A stretch of 64,000 bases of DNA from Aliiglaciecola sp. M165 (lineage in GTDB: Bacteria > Pseudomonadota > Gammaproteobacteria > Enterobacterales > Alteromonadaceae): contig NZ_VKKH01000004.1 of the NCBI RefSeq assembly GCF_007197995.1, positions 558,001-622,000 of the forward strand, written 5' to 3'. The position numbers were made by a program, and so were the translations under genes. The notes beneath the pieces are model-generated. The model saw nothing but the letters and a program-made list of their open reading frames with translations, had not been told where the DNA came from and ran no database searches. Below, in pieces: positions 21,232 to 29,465 of the stretch. Every line of letters begins with the position of its first letter. The stretch's first letter is position 1.

Positions 21232-21615
21232 GTGAAGTTTATTTTAACACGTCTTAATTCATTCACGCCCATTGTATGTTTTGCATTCATCGGGTTTACT
21301 GCGAATGCACAAGACGCGACCTTGGACGGTTATAGCGCGCAATCTTGTCCGGCTCAATTTCATTCGTTGCCGCTTTATCCTGAAGCCAAACTTTGCCAAT
21401 TATTTGATGATGCGTTACCTGCTAGCCTGACTTACCACGCGACAACCGATCAGCAGAGCACTCGTGACTTTTACACCAGTGAATTGGGGGAAGCAGACTC
21501 GATTCAGGAGCTCAAAGGTCGGATAGTGCTTGAGTATGAAAATGCTAATAAAATTATCGTCATTTCAAAGGACGGTGCTGGCACCCAAGTAGACGTATTA
21601 GTTAAATCAACATAA
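21232..21615 (+). CDS. Secreted hypothetical protein
   Basis: 127 residues with a Sec-type signal peptide (residues 1-26, ending ANAQD) and a small mature domain with two cysteines (SCPAQF and KLCQLF) that could form a disulfide. The C-terminal half is mixed alpha/beta and I do not recognise a family. It starts at GTG 21232 with AGGAAAAG 6-7 bases upstream. A diverged family A repeat follows its stop. Confidence 0.65.
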   Translation: MKFILTRLNSFTPIVCFAFIGFTANAQDATLDGYSAQSCPAQFHSLPLYPEAKLCQLFDDALPASLTYHATTDQQSTRDFYTSELGEADSIQELKGRIVLEYENANKIIVISKDGAGTQVDVLVKST

Positions 21616-21635
21616 CCGCAATCCTAGAAAAGAAG

Positions 21636-21657
21636 TGTCGGCATAGCTCATCCAGGA
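21636..21657. repeat. Diverged copy of repeat family A
   Basis: The sequence around CGGCATAGCTCATCCAGGAT followed by TGAGGGG aligns to CGGCATTTCTTATCCGGGAT followed by TGGGGTTA at 41852 with a few substitutions. It lies between two convergent genes, as several other copies do. Confidence 0.5.
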
Positions 21658-21717
21658 TTGAGGGGACACAATAGAAGCGGCTCAAATCTGCCTCGCCTCT
21701 TTACATAAACATGGAGT

Positions 21718-22023
21718 TTAGCTGCTTTCTTTATCCGACTTACAATAAACACGCGCATCTCGTGGTGTATAAATTCCATAGGTCAAAACACCTAAAACGC
21801 CGTTTATAAAAGAATGATGGCTTTCTACTTTTACTACTTTTTCTGCACCACCGCAGATTTCCGCGGCATTGACATCTAGCTCTTGTGCCAAACCTGAAAC
21901 AAAAAAGTGCTGCATGTCTTCATAAGTCGGCTCATTATCTGTGGTGCCATTAATACTAAAGCTTTGGGTGGCACAACCACTCATTAGTAGGACAGCTATT
22001 GCCGGTAAAATAATTTTTTTCAT
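21718..22023 (-). CDS. Bor-family lipoprotein
   Basis: 101-residue lipoprotein with lipobox LLMSGC (acylated Cys17). The mature part closely resembles phage lambda Bor and plasmid Iss: HFFVSGLAQELDVNAAEICG, GGAEKVVKVESHHSFING, and LTYGIYTPRDARVYC keep both conserved cysteines. Bor/Iss are outer-membrane lipoproteins that give serum resistance in E. coli lysogens. The role in a marine bacterium is unknown. AAGGAACC precedes the ATG. There are no phage genes around it. Confidence 0.88.
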   Translation of the reverse strand: MKKIILPAIAVLLMSGCATQSFSINGTTDNEPTYEDMQHFFVSGLAQELDVNAAEICGGAEKVVKVESHHSFINGVLGVLTYGIYTPRDARVYCKSDKESS

Positions 22024-22227
22024 GTTGTTGGTTCCTTAACATTTATTAGTGGCAATCAGTGTACGTAAAACGAGCGACCTGAACTGTGAGAAAGTGTTTG
22101 AAATTGTTGACCATTTTGATCGCACTTTATACAAAGTCAACACACTGGCATCGACCTTGCTAAATATCCATTAATACTCATTTGGCCTTGCTTTAAGTGT
22201 CAATTTTTTGTCTGAATAGGAGTCGTT

Positions 22228-22821
22228 ATGGAACTGGCTATTATTTTAATGATGCTGTTGATCGTTGTTGCGCTGGGTGCGTTGAAGCTCAATGATGGCG
22301 GGCTTTCTTTTCCGTTTAAACGCAAGACATCACTTCTCACAACCACAGAACGCAATTTCTTAGAGTTGATCGAGCGTGCTGTGGGAAATAAATATCGCGT
22401 TTTATGCCGAGTGCGTTTGTCTGAAATCGTTTCGTTACGTCAAAATACTGACAAGCGAACAGCCAAAAATGCGTTGATTAAGGCCTCTGGACGTCAATTA
22501 GACTTTGTGTTGTGTGACAAACAGGATATGAGCCCTGTTATTGCTGTCGACTTAGTTCACAACAAAGGAAAAGAAGGTTATAAAACCCAGCGAGACTGGT
22601 ATGTCAGCAGTGCTCTTGATGCTGCTCGTATCCCACATCTGCGGATCAAAGTGAAAACGGGTTACAACCCTCAAGAAATTAAAGAATGCATTGAGACTAA
22701 ACTTGCGCCGATGCAGCGCAAACAGCCTAAAGTCGTTATCCCAGGCACTCAAAATCCGGACAATCCCCGCGCCGACAAACCTAAACGTCCACTCCGTTCT
22801 AGCAGACCTGTGGCAGCATGA
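22228..22821 (+). CDS. Membrane-anchored DUF2726 protein
   Basis: 197 residues: an N-terminal membrane helix (about 3-20), then a DUF2726 domain (about 35-160). It opens with LLTTTERNFLELIERAVGNKY and includes QLDFVLCDKQDMSPVIAVDL, a pattern like the restriction-endonuclease fold where D and E/D residues could form a metal site. The C-terminal tail is basic and proline-rich (PDNPRADKPKRPLRSSRP). Members are often fused to topoisomerase-like zinc fingers; none is seen here. Strong terminator downstream. Function unknown. Confidence 0.78.
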   Translation: MELAIILMMLLIVVALGALKLNDGGLSFPFKRKTSLLTTTERNFLELIERAVGNKYRVLCRVRLSEIVSLRQNTDKRTAKNALIKASGRQLDFVLCDKQDMSPVIAVDLVHNKGKEGYKTQRDWYVSSALDAARIPHLRIKVKTGYNPQEIKECIETKLAPMQRKQPKVVIPGTQNPDNPRADKPKRPLRSSRPVAA

Positions 22822-22824
22822 GTA

Positions 22825-22847
22825 ATACCATTCCACAGTAATGGTAT
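22825..22847. repeat. Short palindrome after the DUF2726 gene
   Basis: ATACCATT and AATGGTAT are perfect arms around CCACAGT. The layout recalls family B (TACCAATCCAC). It precedes the terminator. Confidence 0.45.
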
Positions 22848-22859
22848 AGTAGGCGTCCT

Positions 22860-22890
22860 CCCTCCTCAGCATCTGAGGAGGGCTTTTTTT
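22860..22890 (+). terminator. Rho-independent terminator of the DUF2726 gene
   Basis: CCCTCCTCAG, loop CAT and CTGAGGAGGG are followed by a T-rich tract. A 10-bp GC-rich stem makes this a strong terminator. Confidence 0.9.
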
Positions 22891-22981
22891 CATTTTTTGC
22901 GTGATTAATCACCGCTAAACCCTCGCTATTTATGTTATGAACTACTAGAATTCGCGCAAAATTCAGTTATCAAAGGTTTCC

Positions 22982-23683
22982 ATGAAAATAGCTATCCTTG
23001 GCGCAATGGATCAAGAGGTTGCATTGCTTAAAGCCTCATTAGAAAATGTTGAAATATCCGAATACGCTCATTTAAATTTTTACTCGGGTCAATTGCATGG
23101 TGTCGAAGTCGTTGTTGTGAAATGCGGCATTGGCAAAGTGGCGGCGTCTGTTGCTACCACGGTAATGATTGATCAATTTGCTCCAGACTTTGTGGTGAAT
23201 ACAGGTTCTGCAGGTGGCTTCGATGCCGACTTAAGCATCGGTGATCTAGTGATTGGTACCAGCGTACAGCATCATGATGTTGACGTTACGCACTTTGGAT
23301 ACGAAAGAGGACAAGTCTACGGCATGCCCGCAATTTTCCCTTGTGATGAGCGATTAATTGAAGCTGCTGAGCACGCGGCTAAAGATGTCGTTCATATTAA
23401 GAGTAAGCGAGGACTCATTTGCACCGGCGACTCATTTATTGGCTGTGATGAAGCAGCTACCAGACTTCGAGGGCTGTTCCCAGATATGCGAGCAGTTGAA
23501 ATGGAAGGGGCTGCCATAGGCCAAACCTGTTACATGCTAGACACACCTTTTGTGGTCATCCGCTCGTTGTCTGATATTGCCGGACAAACTTCAACGGTGT
23601 CATTCAAGTCATATATTGACCAAGCAGCGAAGCATTCAGCTGAACTTGTTATGAGCATGATTGCAGAACTGTCGCAGAGATAA
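22982..23683 (+). CDS. mtnN: 5'-methylthioadenosine / S-adenosylhomocysteine nucleosidase
   Basis: Hydrolyses MTA and SAH to adenine plus the thio-ribose, clearing inhibitors of methyl transfer and polyamine synthesis. The 233 residues have MKIAILGAMDQEVALL with E12, NTGSAGGF, the VEMEGAA substrate loop (E173-E175) and the catalytic D198 in RSLSDIAG. The family length and all key residues are intact. It precedes a CbiB-like gene by 9 bp, an order also common in Vibrio and Shewanella relatives. Confidence 0.97.
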   Translation: MKIAILGAMDQEVALLKASLENVEISEYAHLNFYSGQLHGVEVVVVKCGIGKVAASVATTVMIDQFAPDFVVNTGSAGGFDADLSIGDLVIGTSVQHHDVDVTHFGYERGQVYGMPAIFPCDERLIEAAEHAAKDVVHIKSKRGLICTGDSFIGCDEAATRLRGLFPDMRAVEMEGAAIGQTCYMLDTPFVVIRSLSDIAGQTSTVSFKSYIDQAAKHSAELVMSMIAELSQR

Positions 23684-23692
23684 ACTTAGAAT

Positions 23693-24652
23693 ATGTTTGA
23701 AGACGGGCTGTCCTGGCTAACAAGTTCGGGGTTTGAGTCACTGATAATAGTGACCATCATCATTGCTATTGAGCGATTCATGCCATGGCCAGTCCACTAT
23801 CACCCGCTGACACTGTTTAAACTGATTGCTACAAACCTTGGGCGCAAGGTTAACCCTCCTAAACGCCGTAGTCCTCTACAACGAAGAATTTCAGGCACGT
23901 TGGCCATAATAGTGTTGTTGATCCCAATGCTGGTAATAATCGCAATATCCATGTTTATTGCTAAATATCCGTTATTTTTTGACGCATTCATGCTACTCAT
24001 TGCTATTCAGTATCAGCCTGTCATCAAGCAGTTTCAACGAGTACAAAAAGCTATCAAACAAGAGCAAAAAATTTTAGCGCGGCAATATTTGAAGCAAATG
24101 GTTTTGCGCGACACCTCTACTTTGTCACCAATGGGAATTGGCAAAGCTGCGATTGAATCGCTGAGCCTACGCTTTCTTTTTCAGCAATTTTCCATCATTT
24201 TGTGGTATTTGTTTGGCGGAGGCTTGGCGGCACTTACTGTTAGGTTGCTTTTTGAATTGTCTCAATGTTGGAATATTAAATTATCTAGTAATCGAGAGTT
24301 TGGACAACCAATTAATTCGCTGTGCAATATCGTTTTTTTTATCCCTAAACTTTTATTCGCACTTCTGTTTGCTCTGATTGGGGGATTTTTCAGGGCTTTC
24401 AAGTCACTGCGCAATCGCCCTGCTAATTTGGCATTTACCCAGTACATTAAGTTGGTGATTGCCGGAGCTTTGCAAATTCAACTGGGCGGTCCAGCCATAT
24501 ACGGAACAAACAAAGTGAGATATCCCAAAGTAGGTGGTACTCGAGAAGTGCGTTTCGACGACATGCAACGTACGTTATTGGCAATCAACCAAACCTTAAT
24601 GGCTCAACTTGTTTTGATTGGATTGGTTAGCGCGCTACTCTACGCTTTGTAA
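23693..24652 (+). CDS. CobD/CbiB-family membrane protein
   Basis: 319-residue polytopic membrane protein related to adenosylcobinamide-phosphate synthase CbiB. Visible are several hydrophobic helices, the segment LRDTSTLSPMGIGKAAIESLS (CbiB: RD-T--L-----A-IES-A) and LGGPAIYGTNKVRYPKVG near the C-terminus (CbiB: LGGP--Y). No other cobalamin genes are in the window, and diverged members of this group beside mtnN may not make cobalamin. It starts 9 bp after mtnN and is probably cotranscribed. Confidence 0.8.
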   Translation: MFEDGLSWLTSSGFESLIIVTIIIAIERFMPWPVHYHPLTLFKLIATNLGRKVNPPKRRSPLQRRISGTLAIIVLLIPMLVIIAISMFIAKYPLFFDAFMLLIAIQYQPVIKQFQRVQKAIKQEQKILARQYLKQMVLRDTSTLSPMGIGKAAIESLSLRFLFQQFSIILWYLFGGGLAALTVRLLFELSQCWNIKLSSNREFGQPINSLCNIVFFIPKLLFALLFALIGGFFRAFKSLRNRPANLAFTQYIKLVIAGALQIQLGGPAIYGTNKVRYPKVGGTREVRFDDMQRTLLAINQTLMAQLVLIGLVSALLYAL

Positions 24653-24781
24653 TCATAAGCAATTGAACTGAAAAACCTCATTGGCCGTATAAGCTTGTCT
24701 ACTTGAAATTCGAAATAGCAATATTGTGTCTGGCTGAATGTTGTGGCACATTCTTCGTACTCTTTATTACCGGAACAACAT

Positions 24782-26173
24782 ATGAATCAAGAAAATCACG
24801 TAATGATTACTGGCGATTACAAGGTGGCAGATATCACTTTGTCAGATTGGGGGCGAAAGGAATTGACTATCGCTCAAAGCGAAATGCCTGCCTTAATGAA
24901 AATTCGCGATAAATATCATGCGCAACAACCCCTCAAGGGTGCCAAAATCTTAGGCTGTATTCATATGACAATACAGACTGGTGTATTGATCGAAACCCTG
25001 GTGGATTTGGGTGCTGAGGTTCGCTGGTCTTCCTGTAATATTTTCTCCACGCAAGATCAAGCCGCAGCAGCCATCGTCGCTGCCGGCGTTCCGGTATACG
25101 CATGGAAAGGCGAAACAGAAGAAGAATACGAATGGTGTCTTGAACAAACGATCCTCAAAGATGGCAAACCTTGGGACGCCAATATGGTTCTTGATGACGG
25201 CGGCGATTTAACACAAATGCTGCACGATAAATATCCTCAGGTTTTAGAAAACGTTCATGGCGTTACCGAAGAAACCACAACAGGCGTTCATCGACTGTTA
25301 GAGATGCTCGAAGCAGGCACGCTAAAAATCCCTGCAATTAATGTTAACGACTCGGTGACTAAATCCAAAAATGACAACAAGTATGGCTGTCGTCACAGTT
25401 TGAATGATGCGATTAAACGGGCGATCGATCATCTTATGGCTGGTAAAAAAGCCTTGGTAATAGGTTATGGTGATGTAGGTAAAGGTTCTGCTCAGTCATT
25501 GCGCCAAGAAGGCATGATCGTCCGGGTTACAGAAGCTGACCCTATTTGTGCAATGCAAGCCTGTATGGATGGATTTGAATTAGTTTCTCCATACAATAAT
25601 GGGGAGAATACTGGCAATCTAGACGATATCAACACAGATCTTCTCTCCAACACAGATTTAGTTGTCACCACCACAGGCAATGTAAATGTATGTGATGCCA
25701 ACATTTTGAAATCACTTAAATCGACTGCCGTCGTGTGTAATATTGGTCATTTCGACAATGAAATCGACACCGCCTACATGCGAGAAAATTGGCGCTGGGA
25801 TGAAATCAAACCACAGGTTCATAAAGTATTCAGAAGTGATGACGAGGGTGATCACTTAATTCTGCTTTCAGAAGGCCGCCTGGTCAATCTTGGTAATGCT
25901 ACTGGTCACCCCTCACGGATCATGGATGGTTCATTTGCCAACCAGGTTCTCGCGCAAATTCACTTATTCCAACAAGGTTATGCCAATTTGTCTGAACCAG
26001 ACAAAAAGGCCGCTCTGAAAGTTGAAGTATTGCCAAAACAATTGGACGAGGAAGTAGCAAGATACATGGTCGAAGGATTTGGTGGCGTCATCACCAAACT
26101 GACCCAACAACAAGCTGATTACATTAATGTTGACGTTGATGGCCCGTTTAAAGCGGACTCTTATCGATACTAA
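24782..26173 (+). CDS. ahcY: S-adenosylhomocysteine hydrolase
   Basis: Reversibly splits S-adenosylhomocysteine to homocysteine and adenosine using tightly bound NAD. The 463-residue product has the substrate segment [16 protein letters not shown], the NAD-binding fold [17 protein letters not shown], the [15 protein letters not shown] signature and the C-terminal [10 protein letters not shown]. The start [15 protein letters not shown] is chosen over an ATG-like start 13 codons upstream because it matches the family and has GGAAC 7 bases before it. It is unusual to lie just after mtnN, since most bacteria use one of the two SAH routes. Confidence 0.96.
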   Translation: MNQENHVMITGDYKVADITLSDWGRKELTIAQSEMPALMKIRDKYHAQQPLKGAKILGCIHMTIQTGVLIETLVDLGAEVRWSSCNIFSTQDQAAAAIVAAGVPVYAWKGETEEEYEWCLEQTILKDGKPWDANMVLDDGGDLTQMLHDKYPQVLENVHGVTEETTTGVHRLLEMLEAGTLKIPAINVNDSVTKSKNDNKYGCRHSLNDAIKRAIDHLMAGKKALVIGYGDVGKGSAQSLRQEGMIVRVTEADPICAMQACMDGFELVSPYNNGENTGNLDDINTDLLSNTDLVVTTTGNVNVCDANILKSLKSTAVVCNIGHFDNEIDTAYMRENWRWDEIKPQVHKVFRSDDEGDHLILLSEGRLVNLGNATGHPSRIMDGSFANQVLAQIHLFQQGYANLSEPDKKAALKVEVLPKQLDEEVARYMVEGFGGVITKLTQQQADYINVDVDGPFKADSYRY

Positions 26174-26193
26174 TAGACCAAAGTAAATCGAAC

Positions 26194-26235
26194 AGAGTGG
26201 CTTCATTTTGCGACACCTTATGAATCCACTCTTTA
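26194..26235 (+). terminator. Hairpin between ahcY and the rhodanese gene
   Basis: AGAGTGG-c-TTCAT and ATGAA-t-CCACTCT pair with one internal mismatch around a 13-base loop, then TTTAAT. The U-tract is short, so it may be a weak terminator or an attenuator. Confidence 0.4.
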
Positions 26236-26265
26236 ATAACCCTATCGTTATCCAAGGAGCTTTAT

Positions 26266-26643
26266 ATGTTTTTAAAAAGAGTCCTGATTTCTATACTGAG
26301 TGTCTTTAGTTTTGTCACTTTTGCAGAGGAGATTGCAGATATCTCCGCTCAACAACTGCAACAAGCAGATAAAACAGATTTACTGATTTTAGATGTTCGT
26401 AGTCCCGAAGAATATGCAGCCGGTCATGTCCCCAACGCAGTAAATATCCCACATACTGAAATAGCGCAAAACATTGAGCGTCTTCTAGGTTACAAAGACA
26501 AAACTGTTGTTGTGTATTGTCGCTCGGGTTTTAGAGCAGGCAAAGCGGGCAATGCGCTAGTGGAAAACGGATTCTCCTCGGTTAAACACTTAGAAGGAGA
26601 TATGCTAGGATGGGAAACATCAGGTAATCCTATCGAAAAATAA
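26266..26643 (+). CDS. Periplasmic single-domain rhodanese
   Basis: 125 residues with a signal peptide (1-20, VFSFVTFA) followed by one rhodanese domain: LLILDVRSPEEYAAGHVPNAVNIP and the active-site loop VVYCRSGFRAGKA with the catalytic cysteine. It resembles PspE-type periplasmic thiosulfate sulfurtransferases. A clear AAGGAGC lies upstream of the ATG. Its stop overlaps the next start (TAATG), so it begins an overlapping gene chain. Confidence 0.9.
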   Translation: MFLKRVLISILSVFSFVTFAEEIADISAQQLQQADKTDLLILDVRSPEEYAAGHVPNAVNIPHTEIAQNIERLLGYKDKTVVVYCRSGFRAGKAGNALVENGFSSVKHLEGDMLGWETSGNPIEK

Positions 26644-27071
26644 TGAAAACCTATAGTGGACAGGACAAGTATGGACGATACACATTGCAGTATCAGGACG
26701 GTATCCTGACGTCTAAAATTATTGGTGCAATTGGGCATGGTCTAACAGCAAAGTTTAACCATGACATCATGGAGATGTTCTCACTAATAAAAGGAAGGCC
26801 ATTTGGTTATTTGGGCGATTTGTCAGAGTGTCAGGCGTTTACTGCTGAAGCTGAAAAATTATTGTATGTCTCGCACAAAGACGCTATTAAATCAGGTTGT
26901 GTGATTGATGCTTATTGTGTTGGTACTGCACTGTCCATCGATCAATTACGCAGAGTCCGGGAAACTGCAGGGATAGGAACACATCTGGAGAAACATTTAT
27001 TTTCAACTCAGCAGGACGCTAGTGTTTTTATTCGCGCAGTACTTAACAAAGTTAAAGAGACGCAATCCTGA
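26643..27071 (+). CDS. Conserved hypothetical protein, possibly STAS-like fold
   Basis: 142-residue soluble protein without signal or membrane segments. The pattern (N-terminal beta strands, then SECQAFTAEAEKLL and a late helix QQDASVFIRAVLNKV) is reminiscent of SpoIIAA/STAS-like domains. This is a guess from layout, not a recognised match. It overlaps the rhodanese stop by one base and the next gene by one base, so its expression is tied to them. Confidence 0.6.
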   Translation: MKTYSGQDKYGRYTLQYQDGILTSKIIGAIGHGLTAKFNHDIMEMFSLIKGRPFGYLGDLSECQAFTAEAEKLLYVSHKDAIKSGCVIDAYCVGTALSIDQLRRVRETAGIGTHLEKHLFSTQQDASVFIRAVLNKVKETQS

Positions 27072-27493
27072 TGGACATCACGTTAACCACCCCAGCGGTG
27101 CTATTCCCAGCCATTTCTCTGCTTCTTTTAGCTTATACCAATCGCTTCATTGCGTTGGCACAGATAATCCGAAATTTTGACCGTGACAATTCTAATGACA
27201 ACACAAAACTTCAAATCGCCAACTTGCGTGAGCGCATTCAATTGATTAAGCGTATGCAAGAGGTTGGTGTAGTGAGTTTCTTTTTGTGTGTATTGTCAAT
27301 GTTGGCTCTGTATATTGGATATCCGGCTATTGGTGGCGGGATCTTCGCTGCAAGCTTGGTATTTTTGATGTACTCTCTGTGGTTGTCTGTCAGAGAGATT
27401 CGAATTTCTGTCGAAGCCTTAGATGTATATTTGTGTCACTTCAATGTTAAACCGAAAAATCGCAAATGGCTGAAATCGAATACCACTCCCTAG
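27071..27493 (+). CDS. DUF2721 membrane protein
   Basis: 140 residues with membrane helices at about 6-30 (AVLFPAISLLLLAYTNRFIAL), 67-85 and 88-108, separated by a charged helix NDNTKLQIANLRERIQLIKRM. This is the DUF2721 arrangement. Function unknown. It starts inside the previous stop (TGATG), and its 3' end overlaps the acetyltransferase gene by 28 bases in another frame. Confidence 0.8.
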   Translation: MDITLTTPAVLFPAISLLLLAYTNRFIALAQIIRNFDRDNSNDNTKLQIANLRERIQLIKRMQEVGVVSFFLCVLSMLALYIGYPAIGGGIFAASLVFLMYSLWLSVREIRISVEALDVYLCHFNVKPKNRKWLKSNTTP

Positions 27494-28029
27494 CACCAGA
27501 GCATTTCGATCGGATCATTGCACTTGGAAACCAAGTGCATGGTGACAATTACCTTGATCAAAGAAGCATCAAGCAGTTGTATGAAAATTCCTTTGATAGG
27601 CGGATCAACGCTAGCTATGTGTCGGTTATTGGAGACGAATTGGTCGGATTTCGGTTAACGATCGCTGCCCCCCATTGGCAAACAGACAAATGGTGCTCAC
27701 CTGAGAAGTGGAATGTCTCTCCTGAGCAGGTTTGCTATTTTAAGTGCAACACCGTGAGTGACGCCTATCGTGGCCATGGTGTAGGCTCAAACTTGTTAAA
27801 TCTTTCTATTCAAAAGGCCAAACTTCAAGGGGCAAAAGCGGGTCTGGCACATATCTGGCTAGCCAGCCCTGGTAATAGTGCATTTCGTTATTTCTCAAAA
27901 TGCGGTGGCGAACTTATCGCCAAACACCCGGGGAAATGGCGACACATGAGTATCGAGGACGGTTATTGTTGCCCAGTTTGCCCAGACATATGTGAATGTG
28001 TCGCTGCCGAGATGCTCTTAACCTTTTAA
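27466..28029 (+). CDS. GNAT acetyltransferase with C-terminal cysteine cluster
   Basis: 187 residues. The acetyl-CoA loop is CNTVSDAYRGHGVGSNLLNLSIQKAK split as VSDAYRGHGVGSNLL, and the second substrate region is HIWLASPGNSAFRYFSKCGG. The C-terminus YCCPVCPDICECVAAEM carries five cysteines spaced like a small zinc-binding knuckle, which is not part of the GNAT fold. Substrate unknown. The ATG lies within the DUF2721 gene (28-base overlap), so it is likely translated by coupling. Confidence 0.82.
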   Translation: MAEIEYHSLAPEHFDRIIALGNQVHGDNYLDQRSIKQLYENSFDRRINASYVSVIGDELVGFRLTIAAPHWQTDKWCSPEKWNVSPEQVCYFKCNTVSDAYRGHGVGSNLLNLSIQKAKLQGAKAGLAHIWLASPGNSAFRYFSKCGGELIAKHPGKWRHMSIEDGYCCPVCPDICECVAAEMLLTF

Positions 28030-28049
28030 ATATAAGACGCTCTTATCAT

Positions 28050-29381
28050 ATGTATGATCCGTTGACCGACTCACACCCCGAGCCAAAGCAGGGTTATCCA
28101 GCTTCGTATTGGGCCAGTACAATTGACACCTTCCCTACTCCAATAGAATTGAAGCAACATATCAAAACCGATATTGCAATAATAGGTGCAGGGTATACCG
28201 GCTTAAGTGCAGCATATCATTTGGCGTCTCGCTATGGAAAAGATGTAATTGTTGTGGATGCCAACCAGCCCGGATGGGGCTGCAGTGGTCGCAATGCTGG
28301 CTTCGTTTTACCAGGCACTGGCCGTTTGTCATTGTTAGACATGGAACAAAAATGGGGGCAAGAGACGGCAATGGGTGTGTTTAACGAATACATGCTGTCA
28401 ATAAAAAGTGTTGAAGAGATGATATCAATTGGTCAAATCGCATGTGACAAAACCCCAGGAGGTTATATTAAGCTAGCACACCGGCGCGCAAAGGTTTCAG
28501 CATTAAGAGATCAGGCGGAAAAGCTCAATAAACGATTTGGTGAGTCCGTTCGCTATTTGCACAGTAAACAGGTTGCTCGAGATTTTATGAATAGCGCTAA
28601 TATGTATGGTGGCATTTATTTCGATAAGTGCTTTGGCGTGAATCCATTGAAACTTGCCCTGGGTTATCATCGAATGGCTGAAAGTGCTGGGGCTAAAGTC
28701 TTTTCAAACTCCCCTGTTACCAAATGGCAACAGGTAGGTAATGTTCACGAATTGACCACTCCTCAAGGACAAGTTGAAGCGCAGCAAGTGATCATTGCAA
28801 CCAATGGTTACACCGGAAAAGATCTGCATGAAACAGTTGATCAACGTCATTTTCCAGTGATGTCTAGCATTATCGTGACTCGACCTTTAAATGAAAATGA
28901 GCTGGCTTCGATCAATATGCAAGAAGGTTTGATGGGTATGGATACCCGTCGAATGAAATATTACTATCGCCTATTACCGGACAATCGAATTTTGTTTGGG
29001 GGACGAGGTGCAATTAAAGGCAAAAATGCAAACAAAGCCAGTAACCAAAAGAGGCTTATCGATGGTTTGGAGGCAACCTTTCCCGCCTTAAAACAGATTG
29101 ATATCAGTCATTTTTGGAGCGGCTGGGTTAGCGCGACCTTCGATAACTACCCGCGCATCCACAGTGTCGAGAATCAAGGCATCCACTATTCGATGGGCTA
29201 TTGTGGCTCAGGACTTGCTTTTTCAACGCTCGCTGGTCAAAGGCTGGCCCAAAGTATTTGCCAGCCTGAAAGTTTGCCTGACTTGCCTTTCTGGCAGTCA
29301 CCTCTGCCTAAGTTCCCGTTTTCATCACTCAAAAGAGTTGGTTTGAGCGCGTACTATGCCGTAGCCAGTGTGAGAAACTAA
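28050..29381 (+). CDS. FAD-dependent amine/amino-acid oxidase (DAO family, PuuB-like)
   Basis: Flavoprotein oxidase of the DAO superfamily. The dinucleotide fold is DIAIIGAGYTGLSAAYHLA, followed by the flavin-contact GCSGRNAGFVLPGTG and a C-terminal GYCGSGLAFSTLAGQRLA. N-terminal DPLTDSHPEPKQGYPASYWA resembles gamma-glutamylputrescine oxidoreductases, so a polyamine or amino-acid substrate is plausible but not proven. The start is ATG 28050 (443 residues); an extension upstream would run into the acetyltransferase gene. It lies 20 bases after that gene, probably the last member of the chain. Confidence 0.85.
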   Translation: MYDPLTDSHPEPKQGYPASYWASTIDTFPTPIELKQHIKTDIAIIGAGYTGLSAAYHLASRYGKDVIVVDANQPGWGCSGRNAGFVLPGTGRLSLLDMEQKWGQETAMGVFNEYMLSIKSVEEMISIGQIACDKTPGGYIKLAHRRAKVSALRDQAEKLNKRFGESVRYLHSKQVARDFMNSANMYGGIYFDKCFGVNPLKLALGYHRMAESAGAKVFSNSPVTKWQQVGNVHELTTPQGQVEAQQVIIATNGYTGKDLHETVDQRHFPVMSSIIVTRPLNENELASINMQEGLMGMDTRRMKYYYRLLPDNRILFGGRGAIKGKNANKASNQKRLIDGLEATFPALKQIDISHFWSGWVSATFDNYPRIHSVENQGIHYSMGYCGSGLAFSTLAGQRLAQSICQPESLPDLPFWQSPLPKFPFSSLKRVGLSAYYAVASVRN

Positions 29382-29400
29382 TAAACCTGAGATCAATAAC

Positions 29401-29443
29401 ACCAATCCACATGAACACCGAAGGCTTCTTATAGTGGATTGGT
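29401..29443. repeat. Family B inverted repeat between convergent genes
   Basis: Arms ACCAATCCAC and GTGGATTGGT are perfect, separated by 23 bases that include AAGGCTTCTT. It lies between the oxidase stop and the tyrS stop. It could act as a bidirectional 3' structure, although no T-run follows. Confidence 0.6.
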
Positions 29444-29465
29444 TCAGGTCAAATTATGGCGAACA

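Noticed and set aside
24653-24781. SAH or SAM riboswitch before ahcY
   Set aside because: The leader is short and AT-rich and lacks the conserved cores of these riboswitches.
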